The notes beneath the pieces were generated by a model, which saw nothing but the letters and a program-made list of their open reading frames with translations, was not told the DNA's origin and made no database searches. DNA of 54,054 nt, from contig JAIERK010000025.1 of the NCBI GenBank assembly GCA_019746975.1, forward strand, positions 1-54,054. The letters run 5' to 3'. Every line of letters begins with the position of its first letter. The stretch's first letter is position 1. The stretch is from Candidatus Obscuribacterales bacterium (GTDB lineage: Bacteria > Cyanobacteriota > Vampirovibrionia > Obscuribacterales > Obscuribacteraceae). Positions 37,395 through 45,391 of this stretch are shown one piece after another. A program made the position numbers and the translations under genes.

Positions 37395-38030
37395 GTGGCA
37401 ATCAAGGTTCTAATCGTTGATGATCAGGTGCTTGTCCGGCAGGGGCTGGCTACACTTCTCGCTCTCGAGGATGACCTCGAGATAGTCGGTCAGGCCGGCG
37501 ATGGAGAGGAAGCATTGACGCAGGTTGGATTCTTGCAGCCTGATGTTGTGCTCATGGACATGCGAATGCCGAAGAAGAATGGTGTCGAAGCCACGCAAGA
37601 GATTCACAAGCGCTATCCCGCTATAAAGGTGTTGGTGCTTACCACCTATGAGGAAGATGAATTGATCATGGGAGCGCTCAGAGCGGGCGCTTGTGGCTAC
37701 CTCCTGAAAGACAGTCCTTCGGAGAAGCTGGCGACCGCTATTCGGGCAGTCAATGAAGGCTACACTCAGCTTAGCCCATCGGTGACACCAAAAGTAGTAT
37801 CACTTATGCATGGCTCCGAAAAGGGAAAGAAGGTCGAACTTATGAAGACCTTCAGCGAACGGGAAGCTGAGATAATCGAGTTGGTCGCCCTTGGGAAGAG
37901 CAATAAGGAGATCGCGGAATCCTTGTATATCACGCAAGGGACGGTCAAGAATTACGTCACGAAGATTCTCGGTCAACTCAACTTGCGTGATCGAACGCAG
38001 CTGGCCCTCTGGGCGAAGGATAATCTTTGA
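37395..38030 (+). CDS. NarL/FixJ-type response regulator
   Basis: About 211 residues from GTG 37395 (GGGG eight bases upstream). A longer frame from 37350 starts on the preceding stop region and adds residues not needed by the fold. The receiver domain has the D9/D10 acid pair, phosphoacceptor D55 in VVLMDMRMP, and the conserved Lys in LLKDSP. The C-terminal LuxR-type helix-turn-helix reads FSEREAEIIELVALGKSNKEI with TVKNYVTKIL. It should bind DNA when phosphorylated by the kinase upstream. Its target promoters are unknown; the DUF1800-DUF1501 operon is a candidate. Confidence 0.9.
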   Translation: MAIKVLIVDDQVLVRQGLATLLALEDDLEIVGQAGDGEEALTQVGFLQPDVVLMDMRMPKKNGVEATQEIHKRYPAIKVLVLTTYEEDELIMGALRAGACGYLLKDSPSEKLATAIRAVNEGYTQLSPSVTPKVVSLMHGSEKGKKVELMKTFSEREAEIIELVALGKSNKEIAESLYITQGTVKNYVTKILGQLNLRDRTQLALWAKDNL

Positions 38031-38391
38031 TCAATTGACATTGAGCGGCATCAGGTCTCGACGTCTAAATGGCTCATTCGAAATTTAGCCCAAGTTACAT
38101 CTTGACTGACTGTGAGATGCCCGAAACGATCACCAGTTCCGAACGTGCGTGCAAGAATCGTTTTCGTCACTAAAATTTCGATTTCGCTGACTACAAGAAA
38201 AATTTGATATGTCAAAGATCTCGCATGAATACTCGGCGGTATTATGGTCGCATCAGTTCGTTTGAATTTTCGTGACTGTCAAGATTTAACGAGGCTGATC
38301 CACGCTCAAGCTTCGTCCAACTGTTTAAGCGGGACGATGCATTTGTTGAATCAACCTCTCGATACTGAATAGTTCTCTTTGAGGAAAGTTC
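38031..38391. other. Gene-poor convergent region
   Basis: 361 bp between the response regulator (plus) and the threonine aldolase (minus). Both genes converge, so promoters are not needed, yet the gap is long. I see no hairpin terminator with a T-run, no repeat and no ORF that looks coding. A small RNA is possible but unsupported. Confidence 0.35.
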
Positions 38392-39444
38392 TTATCTGGT
38401 AGCGAGCTGCTTAGAGCACTCTTTCGCAGTCTGTGCAACGATCTCGCTTGCTTTCTCGACATCCTTCAGAGAGATGCCATAGTGCGTTACTGTCCGCAAG
38501 GTCTTCGGACCACAGGACAGAATCTTCAAGCCGTGCTTCTCCGCCGCATTTGCAAAATCGTCGGCTGACACACCTGGATAATCTATGTCGAACCAGACCA
38601 TGTTAGTTTTGGCCAGAGCCGTGTTGACCGAGATACCATCGATTGTGGAAATTCCTTTGGCAAGAGCTTTTGCTGTGTCGTGATCTTCCTGCAGGCGTTG
38701 CACCATGTGGTCGACCGCATACAGGCATCCAGCGGCCAAAACGCCTACTTGCCGCATTCCTCCGCCTAGTGCTTTGCGCCAACGGCGCGCTTCTTTGATG
38801 AACGACTTAGGTCCGCAGAGCATCGAGCCGGAGGGGGCTGCCAACCCTTTCGAAAAGCAGAATTGAACGGTATCGAATCCAGCCGTAAGGTCAGTTACTT
38901 TACAGCCGAGCGCAACTGCGGCATTGAAGATTCTCGCTCCGTCGAGGTGCGCGATTAGTGAGTGCTGGTGCGCCAGGTCGGTGAACTTGGTTACATACTC
39001 TTTGTCCAGTGGACTGCCGCCGAACGTGTTTTCCAGGCACACCAACTTCGTTCTGCACATGTGATCGTCATCAGGCGAAATCGCATACTTGATTGCTTCA
39101 AGATCGAGGCTGCCGTCCGGTTTGTTAGCCAGCGGCTTCAGATGAATGCCGCCAAGGGTCGAGGCGCTCCCTTGCTCGTGTACGAAGATATGGGACTCGG
39201 CACCTACGATAGCTTCTTCGCCGCGTGCAACATGCGTCAACATCGCGATGAGATTTCCCATTGTTCCTGTCGGGACGAATAGACCTGCTTCCTTGCCCAC
39301 CCGCTCAGCTGCAATCTCTTGAAGTCGATTGACTGTTGGATCCTCGCCATACACATCATCTCCAAGCTCAGCTTTGTGCATCGCTTCTCTCATCTCGGCT
39401 GGAGGCAGAGTTACCGTGTCACTCCGCAAATCAATATTGATCAT
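38392..39444 (-). CDS. Low-specificity L-threonine aldolase-like enzyme
   Basis: About 350 residues, PLP-dependent fold type I. The start MINIDLRSDTVTLPPAEM is the family's usual N-terminus, with GEDPTVNRLQ, the PTGTMGNLIA loop and the PLP-binding Lys in CFSKGLAAPSGS. It cleaves L-threonine (and allo-threonine) to glycine and acetaldehyde. I use ATG 39444 because GAGGAAAG lies seven bases upstream; the longer frame to 39483 adds a poor N-terminus. The gene is followed only by a gene-poor region and looks monocistronic. Confidence 0.9.
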   Translation of the reverse strand: MINIDLRSDTVTLPPAEMREAMHKAELGDDVYGEDPTVNRLQEIAAERVGKEAGLFVPTGTMGNLIAMLTHVARGEEAIVGAESHIFVHEQGSASTLGGIHLKPLANKPDGSLDLEAIKYAISPDDDHMCRTKLVCLENTFGGSPLDKEYVTKFTDLAHQHSLIAHLDGARIFNAAVALGCKVTDLTAGFDTVQFCFSKGLAAPSGSMLCGPKSFIKEARRWRKALGGGMRQVGVLAAGCLYAVDHMVQRLQEDHDTAKALAKGISTIDGISVNTALAKTNMVWFDIDYPGVSADDFANAAEKHGLKILSCGPKTLRTVTHYGISLKDVEKASEIVAQTAKECSKQLATR

Positions 39445-39570
39445 CTTCTTTCCTCGATCCTGCATTTCCCTCGTGAAGGACATTCTTGCATGTGTGGGTT
39501 CGATCGATTATGCCTCTTGCTTTACAAATCGTTCCAATTAAAATCAAGGCGCAGCCAGTCTGGATAGAGG

Positions 39571-39759
39571 TTCCCTCTGGAGGAAGTGAGTCAGATGATT
39601 CGAAGGAGTAAACAGCGCGTCCAAAGTTATTCTCTGGAGGGAATGAGTCAGATGGAGATTCCCTGGAAGGAGTAAGCAGCGAGTCCAAGTTATTCCCTGG
39701 AGGGGATGAGTCAGATAGAGATTCCCTGGAAGGAGTAACAGCAAACAGCGCGTTCCAGG
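39571..39759 (+). repeat. Imperfect tandem repeat array of about 60 bp units with palindromic cores
   Basis: Three units start at about 39571, 39627 and 39690. Each has a TTCCCTCTGGAGG-like core, then GTGAGTCAGAT or ATGAGTCAGAT, then AAGGAGTAA, CAGCG and GTCCAA segments. The core contains ATTCC/GGAAT-type inverted arms, and a second core (ATTCCCTGGAAGGAGTAA) repeats half-way through units 2 and 3, so the array is a nested repeat of about 31 bp. Spacing is 59-63 bp. Confidence 0.75.
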
Positions 39760-39778
39760 CATACTTCGACACCGCTTT

Positions 39779-39850
39779 TATTCCGTCGGCGGAATACTGG
39801 TGCCTGAGCAACTCATACTACAGCAGCGCCGTCCAAATTATTCCTCTGGA
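39779..39850. repeat. Further palindromic repeat elements
   Basis: ATTCCGTCGGCGGAAT at 39779-39794 is a perfect 6-bp hairpin with a four-base loop. CCAAATTATTCCTCTGGAG at 39834-39852 matches the element near 20929 for CCAAATTATTCC and then diverges by one base. The core ATTCC/GGAAT links these to the tandem array just before them. Confidence 0.55.
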
Positions 39851-39887
39851 GCACTATCGGACGGCTTGGTCTTAACGACTATCGAGT

Positions 39888-40472
39888 TTATAGATCGGCG
39901 GGGCGAATCACGAGGGTATCGCTATATGTTGATGCGATGTATCTCTTCCCTTCGTAGTAAAAAACTTCCGTTACTGGCTCGCCATGCCCCACGGCCAGTT
40001 CGGAGAAAGTGCTTTCCGACATGAGGGAGTCGTGATGGTTGTAGAGACCCGTGTCGAACTCCTCGGAAATGAATGCTTCATTGTTGCCGAACATCGCATC
40101 TGCGCCATCGGACATCCGATAGCGTGGGAAGTCGTTGCCAGGGGTCAAGGGGCTGCAATAGGGGCATTGGTCATCTTCACGACCACTGCAGAGCGAACAA
40201 ATATAGTATTCGGTGCCGCAATCGGTGGAGTCACACAAGGAGCACGGGTCTGCATCACAAATGCAGCAATTTACATCCGCATCCCTGGTTCGCTGTTCGA
40301 AGAAACAATCTGGAATTCGATCGGTCGGGTCTTTGAAAAATGGCGTTTCGAATGATTTGTTGACCCTGGCACTTATCGTAGGTGGCGAAATGAGATCCGC
40401 CCGTGGCCTCACCCTGATGGGGTAAAAGACCAGCATTGCGGAGATAACAATCGCAATTAACAGCAATTCCAT
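39888..40472 (-). CDS. Membrane-anchored cysteine-rich protein
   Basis: 194 residues. A single N-terminal hydrophobic helix (MELLLIAIVISAMLVFYP) anchors it. Residues 56-106 contain eleven cysteines, including CxxC-type pairs (C69/C72, C77/C80, C92/C95, C103/C106), so zinc-ribbon-like metal binding or disulfides are likely. The C-terminal half is acidic and ends in strands (TEVFYYEGKRYIASTYSDTLVI). I do not recognise the family. Its stop is about 35 bp from the repeat zone, and no ribosome site is obvious. It is divergent from the gene at 40542 with a 70-bp gap. Confidence 0.55.
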   Translation of the reverse strand: MELLLIAIVISAMLVFYPIRVRPRADLISPPTISARVNKSFETPFFKDPTDRIPDCFFEQRTRDADVNCCICDADPCSLCDSTDCGTEYYICSLCSGREDDQCPYCSPLTPGNDFPRYRMSDGADAMFGNNEAFISEEFDTGLYNHHDSLMSESTFSELAVGHGEPVTEVFYYEGKRYIASTYSDTLVIRPADL

Positions 40473-40541
40473 ATTTTGGTTATGCCCTCTTGATTAAACG
40501 ATCATGCGTGCCAATTTAAGTCGAAGAGAATTTACATTTTG

Positions 40542-41390
40542 ATGTACGATGTAGCTATGATTGTAATCTGCAAGACATTCTTACAGTTGGTAAGCCTGGC
40601 AGCATGTCTCGCGTTTTTGGTTCAACCGTCCGCCCTTGCGGAGCCTATTGGTTGGTCTGGACTTGAGCAGTCTATCAATACTCACATTAAAGTCGGCGAG
40701 TATGTCAGGGCTGAGAAGTTGGTTCGTACCGAGCTAGGCAAGCTTGGACATGAAATGGAGCCACGGCAATCGCCGCTCGAGACGGATTCAACATTCTCCG
40801 TCGCGGAGCAAACGCACAAACAGCAGCTTCAGATGGCTCTTGCTATGGTATTAGCGGCACGTGCCTTTGAGGCTGATCAGCGCAGCAGTGCTACCAGGTT
40901 GACCGGTAGCGATATAGTCCTTTTGATGGTGGTTGTCCTGCTTGCTTCAGGCTTGCTCCTTGCGATCATGCGCTATGGTCCGCTCAGACCGAAGTTCGTC
41001 GATCACACGACGCGCTGGTTGGACAAAATAAGGTACGAGACCAACGAGGACAGTATGAAGCAGTGTGCTTCCGTACTTTATACACTCGGCACTTTTGTTT
41101 TAGCTGGAGCAGCAATTTTTTTGTTCCTCTTTGGCACAATTCATCTTGTCGCGCATCTCGAATCTACCGAAAATAGCCACAGCAAGGAAGCTCGTGTCCT
41201 GTACGATGAGGCGAAGTCATTGATGGCAGCGTCGACTCCATCACATATGGTAGAAGACTACGATGTGCTCAACCTTTATTCCAGATTCTTGCGTCGGATG
41301 GGTGACAATGCTCTGGCATCAGCCGTGACTAAGCGAGCTTTATCAATGCAAAAAAGGGCAGGCTGCCGTCGCGTCAAGCAATCCAGTTAG
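40542..41390 (+). CDS. Hypothetical exported/membrane protein
   Basis: About 282 residues from ATG 40542 (a TTG lies one codon before it). A signal-like hydrophobic segment (LVSLAACLAFLVQPSALA) ends in an A-x-A site. Two membrane helices lie at about 125-145 and 185-210, and a C-terminal polar region has TPR-like helices (DVLNLYSRFLRRMGDNALASA). I do not know the family. The fold suggests a periplasmic or cytoplasmic helix-repeat part tied to the membrane. Confidence 0.55.
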   Translation: MYDVAMIVICKTFLQLVSLAACLAFLVQPSALAEPIGWSGLEQSINTHIKVGEYVRAEKLVRTELGKLGHEMEPRQSPLETDSTFSVAEQTHKQQLQMALAMVLAARAFEADQRSSATRLTGSDIVLLMVVVLLASGLLLAIMRYGPLRPKFVDHTTRWLDKIRYETNEDSMKQCASVLYTLGTFVLAGAAIFLFLFGTIHLVAHLESTENSHSKEARVLYDEAKSLMAASTPSHMVEDYDVLNLYSRFLRRMGDNALASAVTKRALSMQKRAGCRRVKQSS

Positions 41391-41766
41391 GCTGGTCAGA
41401 GACGTTCGAGTAGATCATCTATGTAAGAGAAGATCGCGGAGGTGTGTCGACTACAACCTCCAACTAGATAGTGTCCTCTAGATAGTGATGTTCTCAGCTG
41501 TTTGGTCGACGGATGCACAGACTTCGTTCCGTTCGGAAGCGTAAACGAGCAGATTGGTTAAGAAGAATAGCGAAGATGAAAACTCTCAAATTCCTGATTA
41601 TCTCCAGACTCACCAATGTCGGAAGCCTAGTATAAGGGGCTTACGAAGGGGCTTGGCAAGATCGCGAATTTCGAATGCGGAACCCTTACGAGGTCGGTCA
41701 AGCGCAATTGAGCCGGTAATTGATATGATCGGCTCTCGTGATTAGATTCGAATTCAAGTGTGTGGT
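41391..41766. other. Gene-poor stretch with short direct repeat
   Basis: About 376 bp upstream of the LOG-family gene. CTAGATAGTG occurs twice (41464-41473 and 41478-41487), four bases apart. A 63-codon frame (41554-41745) has a protein-like start but no motif, and I do not call it. No RNA gene or terminator is seen. Confidence 0.4.
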
Positions 41767-42357
41767 ATGAAACAACTAAACAGGGTTGCTGTGTATTGCG
41801 GTGCTGCGACGGGACGTTCTCCTGCTTACAGAGCGGGTGCGGTGGCCCTTGGGCACGAACTGGCCAATCAAGGGATTCAGCTGGTCTATGGTGGTGGCAA
41901 CGTCGGTCTCATGGGCGTGGTGGCAAATGCGGTGCTTGAAAAAGGGGGCCATGTCATCGGGGTCATACCGCAAGATCTGATGAATAAAGAGCTTGGTCAC
42001 ACAGGAATCCAGGATCTGCGAGTAGTGGACACCATGCATCAACGCAAGGCGATGATGTCGGAATTGTCGGATGCATTCATTACCATGCCCGGCGGTTATG
42101 GAACCTTGGAAGAACTTTTTGAAATGATTACTTGGTTGAAGCTTGGTGTTCATTCCAAGCCCTGTTCCTTGTATAACGTGGATTCCTATTACCAACAGCT
42201 AGTAGATTTTCTTCATCATGTCAGCACCGAGGGATTCATGACGGTCGAAGACCGAGCGCTTCTAATCATTGAAAATGAGCCCGTGGCGCTGCTCGACAAA
42301 TTGCGAGCATTCAATCCGACCACGTCGACGCAATGGCTCTCACTCGAAAAGACATAA
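41767..42357 (+). CDS. LOG family / TIGR00730-type lysine-decarboxylase-like protein
   Basis: About 196 residues from ATG 41767. A Rossmann-type domain has GGGNVGLMGVVANAVLEKGGHVIGVIP and the family signature PGGYGTLEELFEMITW, whose GGxGTxxE residues form the active site. LOG enzymes hydrolyse cytokinin riboside 5'-monophosphate, or act as other nucleotide-5'-phosphate phosphoribohydrolases; the substrate here is unproven. The active-site Arg in MHQRKAMMSELSD is present. The frame from GTG 41758 adds three residues only. Confidence 0.88.
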   Translation: MKQLNRVAVYCGAATGRSPAYRAGAVALGHELANQGIQLVYGGGNVGLMGVVANAVLEKGGHVIGVIPQDLMNKELGHTGIQDLRVVDTMHQRKAMMSELSDAFITMPGGYGTLEELFEMITWLKLGVHSKPCSLYNVDSYYQQLVDFLHHVSTEGFMTVEDRALLIIENEPVALLDKLRAFNPTTSTQWLSLEKT

Positions 42358-42370
42358 CGATTTGCGCTAT

Positions 42371-43384
42371 TTAACGAAAGCCGAATCCCGGCAGTCCCAG
42401 ACCGCCAAATGGTGAGATCGGATTAGGATTTAAGTTGGTGCCTGCGCCGGTGCCATATGGAAAGTATGGATTGGATCCATAAGGACTTCCGTAAAAAGGA
42501 TTGCCGGTACCGTAAGTGTTGGCGAATCCCGTATACGGTGTACCAATAAATGGAGAACCGAACCCTCCAAGCGGGTTCACCGATCCGTATGGTCTGCCGA
42601 ATCCCATGTTATATGGGTTGTTGAAAACTGAGTTACCGAAGCCCATGTTGTATGGATTGTTGAAGACTGAATTCCCGAAGCCCATGTTATAGGGATTTAC
42701 AGATCCGTATGGCGTGCCTAGACCCATATATGGATTGTTGAATACGGAATTTCCGAAGCCCATATATGGATTTACCGAGCCGTATGGTGTGCCTAAGCCC
42801 ATGCTGTAAGGACTTCCGTATGGTCCATAAACCATTGGATTACTTTTCATCGTTCGATAATTCATGTAGGCATTGGCGCCCATACCGGCAACTGCACCAG
42901 CCGATTGCCACAAGCCCGGGTCGTCGAGTAGATCGCCGGTTCCCATCATTATGTCTTTGGGAACCCTTACGAGAGATTTACTGAAAGACTTTGCCTTGCC
43001 CAAGATTCCTTTCGGCGGTGGTTGTGCAGGTGTTTGAAATGTGCGAGTGCCGGCGTTGCCCTGCGGGAAATACATGTTGCCTTGAGGGAAGGACATGTTG
43101 CCTTGAGGGAAGGACATGTTGCCCTGGTTGTATTGGTCTTGGTTCAAACCAAAATTAGGATCGGATCCACCCACCTCGCTCGGCGTTGGCTGCTGATAAT
43201 CATCTCCGCCACCAGACACCTGGCCAGGCGCAGTCTCATAGTCATCGCCGGGAGAGTGCTGGACGCCCCGCTTGTAGAATCCATGAACTTCCTCGTCATC
43301 GACCCAGTCGTCGGCGCCAAAAGCGGGAGCCGCCTGACAGGCGAGCAGTAAGGTTAATGCAATTGAAAACACGCGGTTTTTCAT
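42371..43384 (-). CDS. Exported repeat-rich Gly/Asn/Tyr/Phe/Pro protein
   Basis: 337 residues. A signal peptide (about 1-23, LTLLLACQAAPAFGA) is followed by a polar, acidic region, then low-complexity repeats. Three tandem copies of a seven-residue unit (NMSFPQG) lie near residue 95. A long array of NPYMGFGNSVFN and NPYNMGFG units fills about 195-285. The composition is rich in Gly, Asn, Tyr, Phe and Pro, which suggests an unstructured or amyloid-like surface or matrix protein. No catalytic motif is visible. It is unusual for the window and possibly fast-evolving. Confidence 0.65.
   Translation of the reverse strand: MKNRVFSIALTLLLACQAAPAFGADDWVDDEEVHGFYKRGVQHSPGDDYETAPGQVSGGGDDYQQPTPSEVGGSDPNFGLNQDQYNQGNMSFPQGNMSFPQGNMYFPQGNAGTRTFQTPAQPPPKGILGKAKSFSKSLVRVPKDIMMGTGDLLDDPGLWQSAGAVAGMGANAYMNYRTMKSNPMVYGPYGSPYSMGLGTPYGSVNPYMGFGNSVFNNPYMGLGTPYGSVNPYNMGFGNSVFNNPYNMGFGNSVFNNPYNMGFGRPYGSVNPLGGFGSPFIGTPYTGFANTYGTGNPFYGSPYGSNPYFPYGTGAGTNLNPNPISPFGGLGLPGFGFR
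42603..42680 (-). repeat. 39-bp coding tandem repeat in the Gly/Asn/Tyr-rich gene
   Basis: Two near-identical 39-bp units (42603-42641, 42642-42680) encode a 13-residue NSVFNNPYNMGFG unit, within a larger array (about 42540-42800) that mixes it with GTPYGSVNPY. Such arrays can expand or contract by slippage. Confidence 0.7.
43055..43117 (-). repeat. Three 21-bp coding tandem repeats
   Basis: GTTGCC-CTGCGGGAAATACAT is followed by two identical copies of its variant, each 21 bp, encoding the seven-residue unit NMSFPQG or NMYFPQG. The second and third copies match base for base, consistent with recent duplication. Confidence 0.75.
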
Positions 43385-43671
43385 ACCATAAGTATATCGC
43401 CCGTTTCATATTTTTCGCACAACGAGCGCCTGTACGGCATGGCGAGGTTTCACCCAGGTGTCGACGAGTGATTGGGACACTCTCCCGCGCCAACCCAAAG
43501 ATAGTGACGTGAGTCGATGTTTTGTGCGGCCCGTACATCTGTTAACGGTTTGAATGCGGGCAACTCAGTACATCAACCTCTTGCGAATGCCGGTACCGGC
43601 ACGGATGTGCACGGTACCGGTTGCGCTTCTTGACTGCCTCTTCGACTGCGGGCTCCATGCCCGACGCCGCA

Positions 43672-44466
43672 TCATGAGCAGTATTTTGCCAGCAGACCGC
43701 GCTCTCTTGCTTGTTCGAACATGTACTTGAAGAAGAGTCCCGCGACCGCGAGGTACACGATGTTAAGCCCAAATGCGATGATTGCGTAGTTGGACACTAA
43801 CTCGTGAGAACCAGAGATTGCGGCACGCATTCCCTCGAACACGTAGGACGCTGGGACGCATCGCGCCAGGGGCTGCAGCCATGTAGGCAGTACGCTGACC
43901 GGGTAGAACACCGCACAGAGTGGCTGCACCACAAATGGTATCGCCCATGCCAATACTTCAGCCTGTGGCCCCCACCTCACAATAAGCGAGGTGGCGATAA
44001 GACCCATTGCCCAGCCCATCAGCATGAGGTTGCTGAACAGGATAGCCAGGTCAAATCCTAACGTCATCACGTTGAAGCTGTACATGACGAATGCCATTAC
44101 GGACAGTATCAACATCACTGCTAGTGCCTGCGCCAATCCGAGGATATAGGCTGCTGTTATGAACTCACTGACCTTCACAGGTGAGGTGAAGATGTTGAGC
44201 AGGTTGCGTGACCAGAGGTCTTCCAGAAAGGACAAGCAGACCACTTGCTGCGCTCGATACAGGACGTTCCACAGAATTACCGCACCGATCAAAAACGTGA
44301 TCATCGTCGGCACAGCGCCGCTAACTTTCAGCAAGTATAGCGTCACAAAACCCCAGACAAGCAGGTCCATTACCGGCCAAAAACAGACATCCATGGCTCG
44401 GAAAGCGTTGCGTTTGCACACATACATGTACTTCATCACCAATGCGTGAATTCTATTCCATCTCAT
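43672..44466 (-). CDS. ABC-2 type exporter permease
   Basis: 264 residues with about six membrane helices in the ABC-2 layout, from WPVMDLLVWGFVTLYLL to SNYAIIAFGLNIVYLAVAGLFF. It forms the membrane channel for the ATPase encoded upstream, whose stop overlaps its start by four bases (ATGA). ABC-2 exporters move antibiotics, polysaccharides or lipids; the cargo is not given by sequence. Length is normal. Confidence 0.88.
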   Translation of the reverse strand: MRWNRIHALVMKYMYVCKRNAFRAMDVCFWPVMDLLVWGFVTLYLLKVSGAVPTMITFLIGAVILWNVLYRAQQVVCLSFLEDLWSRNLLNIFTSPVKVSEFITAAYILGLAQALAVMLILSVMAFVMYSFNVMTLGFDLAILFSNLMLMGWAMGLIATSLIVRWGPQAEVLAWAIPFVVQPLCAVFYPVSVLPTWLQPLARCVPASYVFEGMRAAISGSHELVSNYAIIAFGLNIVYLAVAGLFFKYMFEQARERGLLAKYCS

Positions 44467-45215
44467 GATACTTTCACCTTCTCGATTAATTGACTTCTTG
44501 CAATTGCGATAAACACATCTTCAAGCGATTCGCTGCCATACCGCAGCAGGATCTCCTTTGCTGAGCCCTCTTCGACGACTTCACCGGCGCGCATAAATAC
44601 AATGCGATTGCACAGCTCGGCCACATCGAGCATGTTGTGAGATGTGGTTATCAGCGTGGTTCCCTGCTCTCGATTGACTCGCATGAGTGCTTTTCTCACT
44701 TTGTCTGCGAGGTCGGGATCAAGGCTGGCTGTTGGTTCATCAAGAACCAGGAGCTCAGGGTCATTGAGCAACGCTTTGCAGAGATTGAGCCTTGTTTGCT
44801 CACCGGAGGACAGTCGCCCGGATGTCGAATTCCTCAGGTGCGCGATCTCAAAATCCTCCAGAAGCTGGTCAATCTTCGTCCGTGCATTTTTGATGCCGTA
44901 GATTCGAGCAAAAACGAGGAGGTTTTCATAGACCTTGAGGTTGTACGGCAGCGCGATGTAGGACGATGCGTAGTTTACTCGCGCCAGAATCTCCGTTCTT
45001 TCCGTCTCGATATCGCGTCCGAAGACCCTGATCGAGCCGGCCGTCGCTTTGGTCAGACCCAATAACATGTGCAGGGTCGTGGTTTTTCCGGCACCGTTGA
45101 CACCCAGTAGTCCGACGATCTCCCCCTTCTCTGCGTGGAAAGAGACATTCTTCACGGCTTCGTACGTGCCGAACTGTTTTCGTAAGCCTTTTACTTCTAC
45201 GACTTTGTTGAACAT
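44463..45215 (-). CDS. ABC exporter ATP-binding protein
   Basis: 250 residues from ATG 45215 (AGGAG about ten bases upstream); a longer frame to 45290 adds an unlikely hydrophobic stretch. Walker A is GVNGAGKT at 38-45, the signature is SSGEQTR near 136-142 (a variant of LSGGQ), Walker B is LLVLDEP near 155-161, and the switch His is in TTSHNM. It powers the permease gene, which it overlaps by four bases. The upstream leader carries unusual hairpins, suggesting control by RNA structure. Confidence 0.92.
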   Translation of the reverse strand: MFNKVVEVKGLRKQFGTYEAVKNVSFHAEKGEIVGLLGVNGAGKTTTLHMLLGLTKATAGSIRVFGRDIETERTEILARVNYASSYIALPYNLKVYENLLVFARIYGIKNARTKIDQLLEDFEIAHLRNSTSGRLSSGEQTRLNLCKALLNDPELLVLDEPTASLDPDLADKVRKALMRVNREQGTTLITTSHNMLDVAELCNRIVFMRAGEVVEEGSAKEILLRYGSESLEDVFIAIARSQLIEKVKVS

Positions 45216-45256
45216 GAGAAACACGCTCCTGGTTTGAGTTTCGAGTAATTGCCGAA

Positions 45257-45391
45257 TTGCCAAAAAGGCAAGAAAGAGTAAGAGCACCAATGGTTATGGA
45301 GGGACGGACGGACAATCTGTCCGATACTGCCTCCAGGTGCTCTTACTCTTCGTTACAACGAAAATCAAACAAAGTGAGAGTGTTATCTCAC
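45257..45391 (-). promoter_or_regulatory. Structured leader candidate with three hairpins upstream of the ABC exporter
   Basis: Read toward the exporter genes on the minus strand, the region holds hairpins with perfect arms. A GTGAGA stem (45374-45379 with 45386-45391, six-base loop) comes first. A 77-bp nested structure follows: outer 15-bp arms AAGAGTAAGAGCACC (45274-45288) and GGTGCTCTTACTCTT (45336-45350), a TGGAGG/CCTCCA inner stem (45297-45302 and 45330-45335), and a CGGACA/TGTCCG apical hairpin (45309-45323). Last is a TTGCC/GGCAA hairpin with a five-base loop (45257-45271). The last hairpin ends about 40 bp before the ATPase start. It may be a regulatory leader or a mobile inverted-repeat element. 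Confidence 0.5.

Noticed and set aside
39571..39759. Possible CRISPR array
   Set aside because: The units are diverged tandem repeats with palindromic cores and no unique spacers; no cas genes nearby.
43542..43772. 76-codon minus-strand ORF near the ABC permease end
   Set aside because: Overlaps the real permease end in another frame and is built from the palindromic GC-rich stretch.
45257..45391. Known riboswitch class upstream of the ABC exporter
   Set aside because: The hairpins are clear but none matches a riboswitch consensus I can recognise, so no class is claimed.
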